From positions 2,772,001 to 2,836,000 of the forward strand of contig NZ_CP063231.1 of assembly GCF_023612255.1 (NCBI RefSeq): 64,000 bases of DNA, in the 5' to 3' direction. This stretch comes from Luteibacter flocculans. Its GTDB lineage: Bacteria > Pseudomonadota > Gammaproteobacteria > Xanthomonadales > Rhodanobacteraceae. Within the stretch, counting starts at the first letter, position 1. Every line of letters starts with the position of its first letter. The notes below the pieces were generated by a model, which saw only the letters and a program-made list of their open reading frames with translations, was not told the origin of the DNA and did not search any database. A program made the position numbers and the translations under genes. This document shows, piece after piece, positions 1 through 7,071 of the stretch.

Positions 1-353
1 CGGAAACCCAGGTGTTCCAGGTGCCCGGCTCCAGTGCGGCGGACGCCACCCTGGCCCGTGTTTCCATCACCGCGCAGAAGGTGCCCAACCTCAACGGATT
101 CCAGCAGTTCGCGGGCAACCTTCGCAGCCACGCCACCGGCCTCACGGAATATACGCCGGGCAAGGCGGCAGCGCCGACCGAGAACGTCTACACGGCAAAG
201 GAAGGCGCCGTGACGCTCGCCTATTTCGAACGCTATTTCTACAGCAACGGCTATGCGATCCAGTTGCGTTGCGTACGCCCCGCGAACGACGCGCGTTTCG
301 GCGCCTCCTTCGACAAGGGCTGCGCCGAACTCGCTGCACGCATACCCTCCTGA
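1..353 (+). CDS. C-terminal part of an unidentified protein (cut by the window edge)
   Basis: An open frame runs from the first bases of the window to a TGA at 351-353. The real start lies upstream of base 1, so only about 116 residues are visible. No family motif is recognised. The visible part is mixed polar and hydrophobic, has no membrane segment, and carries two cysteines near the end (in LRCVRP and KGCAEL) that could form a disulfide in an exported protein. It ends 11 bases before the kynureninase start on the same strand, so the two are probably co-transcribed. Function unknown. Confidence 0.6.
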   Translation, partial: ETQVFQVPGSSAADATLARVSITAQKVPNLNGFQQFAGNLRSHATGLTEYTPGKAAAPTENVYTAKEGAVTLAYFERYFYSNGYAIQLRCVRPANDARFGASFDKGCAELAARIPS

Positions 354-364
354 CGGTCGATTCC

Positions 365-1645
365 ATGAATGATTTCGAAGCGACGCGCGCCTGGGCCGAA
401 GCCCAGGACGCCGCCGATCCTCTCCGCTCGTTCCGCGACGCCTTCCACATCCCGCCGCACGACGGCGGCGACGCGCTGTATTTCTGCGGCAACTCGCTCG
501 GGCTGCAACCGAAAACCGTGCGCGCCGCGATCGAGGCCGAGTTGGCCGACTGGTCGGAACTGGCGGTGGAAGCGCACTTCCGCGGTCGTTCGCCGTGGAT
601 GCATTACCACGAGTACGTGCGCGACGCGATGGCCGAGGTGGTGGGAGCGCAGCCGCACGAAGTCGTGGCGATGAACTCGCTTGGCGTGAATCTGCACCTC
701 ATGATGGTCAGCTTCTATCGCCCGACGGCGGAGCGTCCGGCCATCCTCATGGAGGCTGGCGCATTTCCCACCGACCGCTATGCGCTGGAATCGCAGGTCC
801 GCTTCCATGGCTTCGATCCATCGCGCGACCTCGTCGAGATCGCGCCGGACGGCCCTGGCGGCATCTTGTCCTTAGAGGCGATCGAACGCGCCATCGCCGA
901 GCACGGACACCGGGTGGCCTTGATCCTGCTGCCGGGCGTGCAATACCGCACCGGCCAGGTATTCGACCTCGCGCGCATCGTCCAGCTCGGCCACGCGCAG
1001 GGTTGCGTGGTCGGTTTCGATCTCGCCCATGCGGTCGGCAATCTCGCTCTCGCGCTGCATGACAGCGGCGCCGACTTCGCCGTGTGGTGTACGTACAAGT
1101 ACCTCAACGCCGGTCCGGGCGCTGTGGCAGGCGCCTTCGTCCACGAACGACACGCGCGCGCCGAGCTTCCGCGCTTCGCCGGATGGTGGGGCCACGACAA
1201 GGCCACGCGCTTCCAAATGGGGCCGCAGTTCGTGCCCACGCCGGGTGCGGACGGTTGGCAGTTGTCGAACCCGCCCATCCTCGCGCTCGCGCCGCTGCGG
1301 GCATCGCTGGAGCTGTTCACGCAAGCGGGCATGGCGCGGCTCGCCGCGAAGAGCCGTCGTCTTACCGGCTACCTCGACTGGCTTATCCGCACGCGTCTCG
1401 CCGAGACCCTCGACATCGTTACGCCCAACGATCCTGCACAACGCGGCGCGCAGTTGTCCGTCCGCGTACGCGCCGGGCGCGACGCCGGCCGTGCCTTGTT
1501 CGCGCATCTCGAACGACATGGCGTGATCGGCGACTGGCGCGAGCCCGACGTGATCCGGTTGTCGCCGACGCCGCTCTACAACCGCTATCTCGATTGCCTC
1601 GGTGCCGTGGAAACCATCGCATCCTGGCAGGCGACGTCGGCATGA
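365..1645 (+). CDS. kynU: Kynureninase (L-kynurenine hydrolase)
   Basis: PLP enzyme that cleaves L-kynurenine to anthranilate and alanine, or 3-hydroxykynurenine to 3-hydroxyanthranilate. The 426-residue length is usual for the family. The fold-type I core is visible: FCGNSLGLQPK near residue 40, FDLAHAVGN around 218-226 (the Asp that contacts the PLP pyridine nitrogen and the following His), and WCTYKYLNAGPG around 241-252 with Lys245 as the expected Schiff-base lysine. ATG at 365 was chosen over in-frame upstream starts because family members begin close to this point and the upstream part overlaps the previous gene. The stop overlaps the next start (ATGA). It may feed the aminomuconate enzymes at 52-54 kb or NAD synthesis; the other kynurenine-pathway genes are not here. 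Confidence 0.95.
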   Translation: MNDFEATRAWAEAQDAADPLRSFRDAFHIPPHDGGDALYFCGNSLGLQPKTVRAAIEAELADWSELAVEAHFRGRSPWMHYHEYVRDAMAEVVGAQPHEVVAMNSLGVNLHLMMVSFYRPTAERPAILMEAGAFPTDRYALESQVRFHGFDPSRDLVEIAPDGPGGILSLEAIERAIAEHGHRVALILLPGVQYRTGQVFDLARIVQLGHAQGCVVGFDLAHAVGNLALALHDSGADFAVWCTYKYLNAGPGAVAGAFVHERHARAELPRFAGWWGHDKATRFQMGPQFVPTPGADGWQLSNPPILALAPLRASLELFTQAGMARLAAKSRRLTGYLDWLIRTRLAETLDIVTPNDPAQRGAQLSVRVRAGRDAGRALFAHLERHGVIGDWREPDVIRLSPTPLYNRYLDCLGAVETIASWQATSA

Positions 1646-2343
1646 GCGAGCAGGAACTCTACCCTCTGCCGTACAGCGAGCGCGGCGATGGATTCGCGGT
1701 GCAGGCCGTGACGCATTGGCTGCGCATCGCACCCGGACGGGTCCTGCTGGGTCTCAAGGCGGGCGGCCTGCCGGTCGCTCTGCCCGACCGCCCTGCGACG
1801 GTCTCGCACGGCGGCATCGTGGCGAAGGTCGATGGTCACCTCACCGCGGTGGACGACGTCAGTAGCGTCTGGCTACGCGACCGCCCCAAGGTGATCGACC
1901 AGTACGTCGCCGCACTGCGCACGGTGCTCAAGCACCCACGGTTGCGCCTCGACGGCTACGCCACGCACATCATCTTTACCGGCTCGGTCGAACTTTTCGT
2001 CGGATCGCGCATGGACCGCGTGGACCTCGAACTCGACGACGAAGACGGTTCCTTCGCCCGTGCATTGGAACTCCTGCGCGAGGCGCCTCACGACACCCGC
2101 ACCGCCTTCGCCATGCCGCCCGAACCGGGCATGGGCGCGTACGATGAGCCCCTCTACCTCGCTGGCGAACAAGCGTGGATCGATGGACGACGCGTGCTCA
2201 TCGAATACTCGCCCGACGAAGGCGGGCGCACGGAAACCGTAGCCCTCGACCGCGATCCGCTCGCCAACGCCATCGAGCGGGCGTGGTACGCCATGATCGC
2301 CGTGTCCGAACGCATCCGCAGCGGCTTGGGTCAGATGATGTGA
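1642..2343 (+). CDS. Uncharacterised protein translationally coupled to kynureninase
   Basis: 233 residues, starting at an ATG that overlaps the kynureninase stop in an ATGA arrangement, so the two are very likely translationally coupled. No signal peptide, membrane segment or known motif is recognised. The protein is acidic, with a middle stretch DLELDDEDG around residues 130-140, and has a mostly soluble composition. Coupling suggests a role linked to tryptophan/kynurenine catabolism, but the sequence alone shows no enzymatic signature. It ends 14 bases before the convergent ABC ATPase gene, so it marks the left border of the low-GC peptide cassette. Confidence 0.75.
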   Translation: MSEQELYPLPYSERGDGFAVQAVTHWLRIAPGRVLLGLKAGGLPVALPDRPATVSHGGIVAKVDGHLTAVDDVSSVWLRDRPKVIDQYVAALRTVLKHPRLRLDGYATHIIFTGSVELFVGSRMDRVDLELDDEDGSFARALELLREAPHDTRTAFAMPPEPGMGAYDEPLYLAGEQAWIDGRRVLIEYSPDEGGRTETVALDRDPLANAIERAWYAMIAVSERIRSGLGQMM

Positions 2344-2357
2344 CGTGGGATTTGCGT

Positions 2358-2999
2358 TCAAAAGCGCAGAATGCTTCCACCTGGCAGGCTCTCCAACCTA
2401 TGCCTACGTAGCTCGGCTCGCTCAAGTACGGACGGTTCGTGGCACGTTAGAACGATGAGCCGGTCGGCAGGCTGCGTACGGATCAATTCGACTAGAACAC
2501 TTACGGCATCCCGATCCAATCCGACGGTCGGCTCATCGAGAACGATGAAATCCGCGGCGGTTACCAACGCCATATGCAACAGCACACGCTTGCGCCAACC
2601 CAAGGACAGGTCGCCAAAGCAAACCTCCGACACCTGATGGAGCCCAAACGGATCGGCGACATCGAGCGGATCGGCTACGCAGCGCGCCCCCTGCAAGGAA
2701 AGATAAAGCTGTAAGGCGGACGACACCGTGACGCCCTCGAAGAACGTTGGCTCCGCGGGCACGAAGGCGAGCTGCCTCCGATGCTTCGGGCGCTTGGCAA
2801 ACATGTCCCTGCCATCGAGTAAAACGCGTCCAGCTGTCGGCGCCAACGTGCCCGACATGATGGACAGCAGCGTGCTCTTGCCGGCGCCATTGTTCCCTTC
2901 GATCAGATGCAAGCCGGGTCGCAAGACGGCCGTGGCATCGCGGAGGACACAACGCGACCCATAGCCCTTGCGAACGCCGGCCAGGATCAGCTCGGCCAT
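2358..2999 (-). CDS. ABC transporter ATP-binding protein of the peptide cassette
   Basis: 213-residue stand-alone nucleotide-binding domain. Walker A is GNNGAGKST (about residues 35-43), the Q-loop region lies near FVPAEP, the signature is the degenerate LSLGWRKR in place of LSGGQ, Walker B plus D-loop is VLDEPTVGLD, and the switch histidine is in LTCHEP. It has no N-terminal C39 peptidase domain, so it cannot itself cleave a leader peptide. ATG at 2999 was chosen; it overlaps the end of the permease gene by 13 bases, so the two are coupled. It is the last gene of the four-gene cassette and probably powers export of, or self-protection against, the modified peptide. Which of these it does is inference. 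Confidence 0.88.
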   Translation of the reverse strand: MAELILAGVRKGYGSRCVLRDATAVLRPGLHLIEGNNGAGKSTLLSIMSGTLAPTAGRVLLDGRDMFAKRPKHRRQLAFVPAEPTFFEGVTVSSALQLYLSLQGARCVADPLDVADPFGLHQVSEVCFGDLSLGWRKRVLLHMALVTAADFIVLDEPTVGLDRDAVSVLVELIRTQPADRLIVLTCHEPSVLERAELRRHRLESLPGGSILRF

Positions 3000-4003
3000 G
3001 CGAGCCTCGCCATGCCTGCAATCAAGGGACTGAATGCAGCAAGCCAGTCGGCGGCCCCGTCCATGCGAAGGTGCCGAAGCACACCGAGCAGGGTTGCACC
3101 CCCAACCAATCCCGACAGCAGCACGGCGATGGAAGCGAAACCGCTCGACACGAACATACCAACGAGCAGCACAATCACGGAGGCGAGTATCGTCAAGACA
3201 AGCAAGCGCGCCACACATAGCGCATGCAACGAGCGTGTCGTCGAGAGCATCGGCACCAGGCGATGGGTCTCCACGCGGAGAACATCGGCCACGCCACGCA
3301 AAACCCACACGATGATGCCAGCCATGCCGCAAAGTACCTCGGGCGCGCTGATGCCGCCCTCGTTAATCCATCGAAAGCTGCACATCGCACATAAGGCGAT
3401 GAGCAGATAGCGCATTGCCAACCAGGGCTTACCCATCGGTAGCGCGTCCACGATCGCATGACGCCCCAAGACACTCCATCGAGAGGCACCACCATGAATC
3501 CACGCCGCGCATCGATGCCTGTAGCGCCATCCCAGCGCGTCGACGATGAAACCTGAGGCAGCGGAGAGAAACAACGCCGCCGCATACCAGGGCAACCGCT
3601 CCGGACGACCGACGAGCGCGGCGCCAAACAAAAAAGGAACCAATGGCCATCCTGTAATGACCAGCGGCACCGCGGCATTGATACGAGCGAACGATGGCGA
3701 CACTACCACCGACAGCGCTACAAAGTGCGTCGTACAGGCTTGAAACGGACGATTCACTCCAACCCAGGTCGACCAGAGAAGCAAGACCAAAAAAAATGCG
3801 CCGACACGAAGCCGAATATCGGCGGTATCGTCGCCCATGATGAGAATGGGCGACATGAGTAATTCGGGCACCGACGCAAGAGGAACCAAAACAAACGCAA
3901 CGGTGAATAGGGTGCGCCTCTGCCTTGCGAAGTAAGCGACGGATCGATACCGATAGGTGAGCCAACTAGCTCTCGCGGCAAGGAGCACTGTCACAGAATT
4001 CAC
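2987..4003 (-). CDS. ABC transporter permease of the peptide cassette
   Basis: 338 residues with about eight hydrophobic segments (first near residues 30-50, a strong pair close to the C-terminus), which fits a transporter membrane subunit paired with the following ATPase. The GTG at 4003 was preferred over a TTG at 4045. It lies four bases after the kinase-like gene's stop and has a Shine-Dalgarno-like AGAGGGA at suitable distance inside the end of that gene. No close subfamily was recognised. GC content is visibly lower than in the flanking biosynthetic genes. Likely role: moving the cassette's peptide product across the inner membrane, or immunity. Topology and subfamily are estimates by eye. 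Confidence 0.8.
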   Translation of the reverse strand: MNSVTVLLAARASWLTYRYRSVAYFARQRRTLFTVAFVLVPLASVPELLMSPILIMGDDTADIRLRVGAFFLVLLLWSTWVGVNRPFQACTTHFVALSVVVSPSFARINAAVPLVITGWPLVPFLFGAALVGRPERLPWYAAALFLSAASGFIVDALGWRYRHRCAAWIHGGASRWSVLGRHAIVDALPMGKPWLAMRYLLIALCAMCSFRWINEGGISAPEVLCGMAGIIVWVLRGVADVLRVETHRLVPMLSTTRSLHALCVARLLVLTILASVIVLLVGMFVSSGFASIAVLLSGLVGGATLLGVLRHLRMDGAADWLAAFSPLIAGMARLAWPS

Positions 4004-4007
4004 TGGC

Positions 4008-5372
4008 TTATCCCTCTGAACTCGAAGGGAGAGGCTTTCGTCCAAACGAGGTAAAACCCGGGGTCATTGCCCCCATCAAGCGCTTCAACGCCGCCAAGGC
4101 GAACTCATCCCACGCATCCCTTCTCGGCGGGCTAGCTAGTAGCTCATTCAAATCGACAATGCGATTGGCACGAAGGGATTCCTTCGCTCCATCCACAAAC
4201 AGAACCGACAGAAGAAAGTGCATGGAATACGCTGTGAATCGATCGATATCGTCAACGCCGAACGCACGAAACGAAACAGGCATATCCTCCTTTCGATCCG
4301 AGCAAACGCCCTGGCACGACTCGAGGTCAATCAATCGCAACGATGATCCGGTCACGACGAAGTTGGATAGCTTGACGTCCCCAAGAACGAACCCCGCGAA
4401 GTGCGCCTTGGAAATGATATCGACTGCCTTATCGACCCATGAAACGTCAGATGACAAGGAACTTCTGGCGGCAAACAGGTCTTCACCGCTCAACCTTTCA
4501 AGAAGCAGGATTGATGCATCAGCCTCGTCCGAAAATTCGATGACATGAGGCAAGTGCGTGCCCATCCCCCTCGCCGTCATCAACGCATACATCCGTGCCT
4601 CATGACGCACGAAATGCGCACCGTCTCGACCATCGGGCAACTCCGCACCATGCCGTAGGCCTAATTTCGCGATGCATTCATCGCCCGAACGAACGTCCGT
4701 CGCTATAAAGACTCCTCCTTTTCCGGATCTGCAGATCACCGAACGGACAGGGTATCGAGCCAGCAGCGATGGGCTGTCATGCCTACTTGGAGGTGCTTCC
4801 CTATGTCTCACAACATCCCACAGTGCGTACTGGTCCAGAACGTCAATCACTGCCTTCGGGTCATCCCTGTCGTCGACTACGTCGCGACCATCGATCGACA
4901 ACGTCGTACCGCGATAGGCCCCGTACCTAAGGAAAGCTGGTATCCCCCGCCAAAGCTGCTGAAGTCTGGGAACGACCGGACCGAAGTGCCCACTAACACC
5001 GAGCCATTGGCGCAATGCAGTCAAAGCTTCTGCACTGCTTTCCGGGGTCTCAAGGTAGGCAACGAGATTCTTTCCAACCTGCGAAAAGCCGAACAAGCCA
5101 ATATTGGCTTGGCAGAGATGATCGATGGAACGGAGATACTTGAACGCAATTCCATGGCGAAGGAAGACGGGAGCCGCATTCAGAATCAGACTTATGTAGT
5201 TTGCGGGAGTTGCAGACACATAGAGCTTCCAGCCCTGGCTCACCTGTCGTGACGGAGTTCCAACTCCATACCAGTGAGGCGTTTCAGCCCAGTCGACGTC
5301 ACCAAAGTCGCGTGGCGATGGAAACCGCTCGATAGCCTCAGTCCGCTCGAAAACAACATCAGTGCCTTCCAT
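4008..5372 (-). CDS. Class III lanthipeptide synthetase-like protein: lyase-like plus kinase domain, no cyclase
   Basis: 454 residues. Residues about 45-105 resemble the phosphothreonine-lyase domain of LanKC enzymes: QGWKLYVSATPAN (46-58), FKYL (77-80) and a GK pair (100-101). Canonical enzymes have a catalytic His in KxHVSA; here it is Tyr51, while Lys49 and Lys78 remain. Residues about 205-400 form a kinase domain with apparently complete chemistry: CIAK (Lys236), Glu258 in RHEAR, catalytic loop GDVKLSN (Asp332, Asn337) and metal-binding LIDLES (Asp349). The protein then ends, whereas LanKC proteins continue with a LanC cyclase of about 400 residues. The ATG has GGGAG eight bases upstream and lies 22 bases after the precursor gene. 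Inferred role: phosphorylation, and perhaps elimination, of Thr residues in that peptide. GC is low (29 of 60 bases at 4201-4260). Confidence 0.82.
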   Translation of the reverse strand: MEGTDVVFERTEAIERFPSPRDFGDVDWAETPHWYGVGTPSRQVSQGWKLYVSATPANYISLILNAAPVFLRHGIAFKYLRSIDHLCQANIGLFGFSQVGKNLVAYLETPESSAEALTALRQWLGVSGHFGPVVPRLQQLWRGIPAFLRYGAYRGTTLSIDGRDVVDDRDDPKAVIDVLDQYALWDVVRHREAPPSRHDSPSLLARYPVRSVICRSGKGGVFIATDVRSGDECIAKLGLRHGAELPDGRDGAHFVRHEARMYALMTARGMGTHLPHVIEFSDEADASILLLERLSGEDLFAARSSLSSDVSWVDKAVDIISKAHFAGFVLGDVKLSNFVVTGSSLRLIDLESCQGVCSDRKEDMPVSFRAFGVDDIDRFTAYSMHFLLSVLFVDGAKESLRANRIVDLNELLASPPRRDAWDEFALAALKRLMGAMTPGFTSFGRKPLPSSSEG

Positions 5373-5394
5373 GGCCGAAGCTCCCTGATAGTGA

Positions 5395-5589
5395 TTAGTG
5401 CGCCTTACCCGGCCAGAGAACGGTGGTGAGCGTGATAGTCACGGTAATCGGAAGTACGTTTGCTCCTTTGTCGCCTCCAGCCATGTTCATGGCCTCAAGC
5501 GGCGAGGTTGCAAGGACGGGTTGAATCGGTGCGGTATCCGCGATGGATACGCAAACGGCATCTACTTCCCGTTGGACCATGCGGTACAT
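5395..5589 (-). CDS. Candidate RiPP precursor peptide with Thr-alternating core
   Basis: 64 residues, first gene of the cassette. The ATG at 5587-5589 is preceded by a strong AGGAG with six-base spacing, which supports this start over one 24 codons upstream. The N-terminal half looks like a leader (acidic and hydrophobic mix, SPLEAMNMAGG at 29-39 reminiscent of double-Gly leaders). The C-terminal part, ITVTITLTTVLWPGKAH (48-64), alternates Thr with Ile, Val or Leu, giving five Thr residues (49, 51, 53, 55, 56). The only Cys is at position 13 in the leader region, so ordinary lanthionine rings cannot form in the core. Position, size and the neighbouring synthetase-like gene support a precursor role. 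No homologue is recognised. Confidence 0.72.
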   Translation of the reverse strand: MYRMVQREVDAVCVSIADTAPIQPVLATSPLEAMNMAGGDKGANVLPITVTITLTTVLWPGKAH

Positions 5590-5595
5590 GTCGAA

Positions 5596-5600
5596 CTCCT
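5596..5600 (-). promoter_or_regulatory. Ribosome-binding site of the precursor peptide gene
   Basis: On the minus strand these bases read AGGAG, with six bases to the ATG ending at 5589. It is the strongest Shine-Dalgarno match in the cassette and decides the start of the 64-residue peptide. Strong translation of the first gene is what one expects for a precursor needed in excess over its enzymes. Confidence 0.75.
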
Positions 5601-5610
5601 GTCGGTTAAC

Positions 5611-5632
5611 CCGCTTGCGGACTTGCAAGCGG
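5611..5632. promoter_or_regulatory. Perfect 8-bp inverted repeat in the cassette's upstream region
   Basis: CCGCTTGC at 5611-5618 and GCAAGCGG at 5625-5632 are perfect inverted copies separated by six bases. The element ends ten bases before the AGGAG of the precursor gene. In DNA it could be an operator; in RNA it would form a GC-rich hairpin in the leader, controlling ribosome access or RNA stability. No promoter could be placed confidently in 5633-5817. Confidence 0.5.
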
Positions 5633-5817
5633 TCCTGCACGGTAGTCCGGAACAAGAGCACGCCATATCAGTGTTTTCCGACATTCATGTGGGCCGCCTG
5701 GGATAGCATCCGCAATAGCTCTCAGCGGCACACCGAAATCAGCTACGCACCACGTCATCGTGACTGACCCGTCGCGCAGGGTATCCAACATCGGGATGTG
5801 AACGCGTTGCCATCCCA
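5633..5817. other. Intergenic stretch between proA and the peptide cassette
   Basis: This 185-base stretch should hold the cassette promoter. An open frame beginning with GTG at 5818 on the minus strand and running to 5606 could encode 70 residues. It shares no family motif, and its GTG overlaps the proA stop by one base without a ribosome-binding site, so it is not called as a gene. No convincing -35/-10 pair was found. A cassette promoter here is therefore inference from gene order. Confidence 0.4.
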
Positions 5818-7071
5818 CTAGGGATGACGGACCTGCCCGGTGCCTCGCACGACGAAGCGTTCCACTGTGAGCGCCTCGGCGCCCATGGGGCCGTAGGCGT
5901 GCAAGCGCGTTGTGGAAATGCCGATTTCGCTGCCCAGGCCTAGCTCGCCGCCGTCGCTGAAACGCGACGATGCATTCACCATGACGACGGCCGAGCGCAA
6001 CGCATGGACGAAGCGATCCGCGGCGGCCTCGTCCTGCGTGGCGATGACTTCTGTGTGGTCGGAGCCGTAGCGACGGATGTGCGCGATGGCGGCCTCCAGA
6101 TCGTCCACCACGCGTACGGCGATGACCAGGTCGAGAAACTCGGCGGCGTAGTCGTCGTCGGTGGCACTGGCGACATCCGGCACGAGCGCGCGTGTCGCGT
6201 CATCGCCGCGAATCTCTACCCCAAGCTCGCGCAAGCGTGCGATAGCCGTGGGAAGGAAAACGGCCGCCGCGTCGCGGTGTACCAGCAGGGTCTCCAGCGC
6301 ATTGCATACGCCCGGCCGACTGGTCTTACCGTCCACGAGCAGGCGCAATGCCATCGAAGGATCCGCCGCACGATCCACGTAGAGATGGCAGACGCCCTTG
6401 TAATGCTTGATTACCGGCACGCGCGCGTGCTCCGTCACGAATCGGATCAAGCCTTCGCCGCCGCGAGGGATGGCGAGATCGACGACATCGGTCAACTGCA
6501 GCAACTCGACCATCGTCTCGCGGCGCGTATCGTCGATAAGCGTGATCGTGGCCTCGGGCAGCCCTTCCGCCATCAGCGCACGCTGCAATGCTTCGGCGAT
6601 GGCAGTATTGGAATGCAACGCGTCCGAGCCCCCTCGCAGGATCACGGCGTTGCCGGCCATCAGGCACAGCGCAGCCGCGTCGGCGGTGACGTTGGGTCGG
6701 GCCTCATAGATCATGGCGATGACGCCGAGCGGAATGCGCACGCGTTCGACGACGAGGTCGTTGGGCCGCGTCTCACGCCGCGTCACCACACCGACCGGGT
6801 CGGGCAGCGTTGCCACGTCGCGAATCGCGACGACTATCTTGGCGATGCGCGGTGCATCGAGGACCAGTCGGTCGAGCATGGCGGCGCTCGTCCCGTTCGC
6901 CTTGGCGGCGTCCATGTCGCGCTCATTGGCATCGAGCACATGCGTTGCGGATGCTGCGAGTTCGTCGGCCATACGGTGGAGCAGTCGCCGCTTGCTCGTC
7001 GTATCCAGGGCGGCAATCGCCGCCGTCGCGTCACGGGAGGCCAGAGCGCGTTCGCGAAGAGGCGTTGTCAT
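5818..7071 (-). CDS. proA: Glutamate-5-semialdehyde dehydrogenase (gamma-glutamyl phosphate reductase)
   Basis: Second step of proline synthesis: NADPH-dependent reduction of gamma-glutamyl phosphate to glutamate 5-semialdehyde. 417 residues, the usual length. The family is clear from [22 protein letters not shown], the catalytic-cysteine segment [10 protein letters not shown] and the C-terminal [20 protein letters not shown]. The start overlaps the proB stop by four bases (ATGA), giving a coupled proBA pair, so substrate channelling between the two enzymes is plausible. The gene sits immediately upstream of the low-GC peptide cassette on the same strand; no hairpin terminator separates them, so read-through into the cassette is possible. 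Confidence 0.97.
   Translation of the reverse strand: MTTPLRERALASRDATAAIAALDTTSKRRLLHRMADELAASATHVLDANERDMDAAKANGTSAAMLDRLVLDAPRIAKIVVAIRDVATLPDPVGVVTRRETRPNDLVVERVRIPLGVIAMIYEARPNVTADAAALCLMAGNAVILRGGSDALHSNTAIAEALQRALMAEGLPEATITLIDDTRRETMVELLQLTDVVDLAIPRGGEGLIRFVTEHARVPVIKHYKGVCHLYVDRAADPSMALRLLVDGKTSRPGVCNALETLLVHRDAAAVFLPTAIARLRELGVEIRGDDATRALVPDVASATDDDYAAEFLDLVIAVRVVDDLEAAIAHIRRYGSDHTEVIATQDEAAADRFVHALRSAVVMVNASSRFSDGGELGLGSEIGISTTRLHAYGPMGAEALTVERFVVRGTGQVRHP

Noticed and set aside
4004-4045. TTG start of the ABC permease inside the kinase-like gene
   Set aside because: The GTG at 4003 lies four bases after the stop with a good ribosome-binding site; the TTG start lacks one.
5590-5661. 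Longer start for the precursor peptide (24 more residues)
   Set aside because: The AGGAG with six-base spacing sits directly before the downstream ATG; the longer form would place this site and the hairpin inside the coding region.
5398-5706. Plus-strand frame of 102 codons across the precursor gene
   Set aside because: No ribosome-binding site or family motif. It is opposite the better supported precursor frame and its hairpin.
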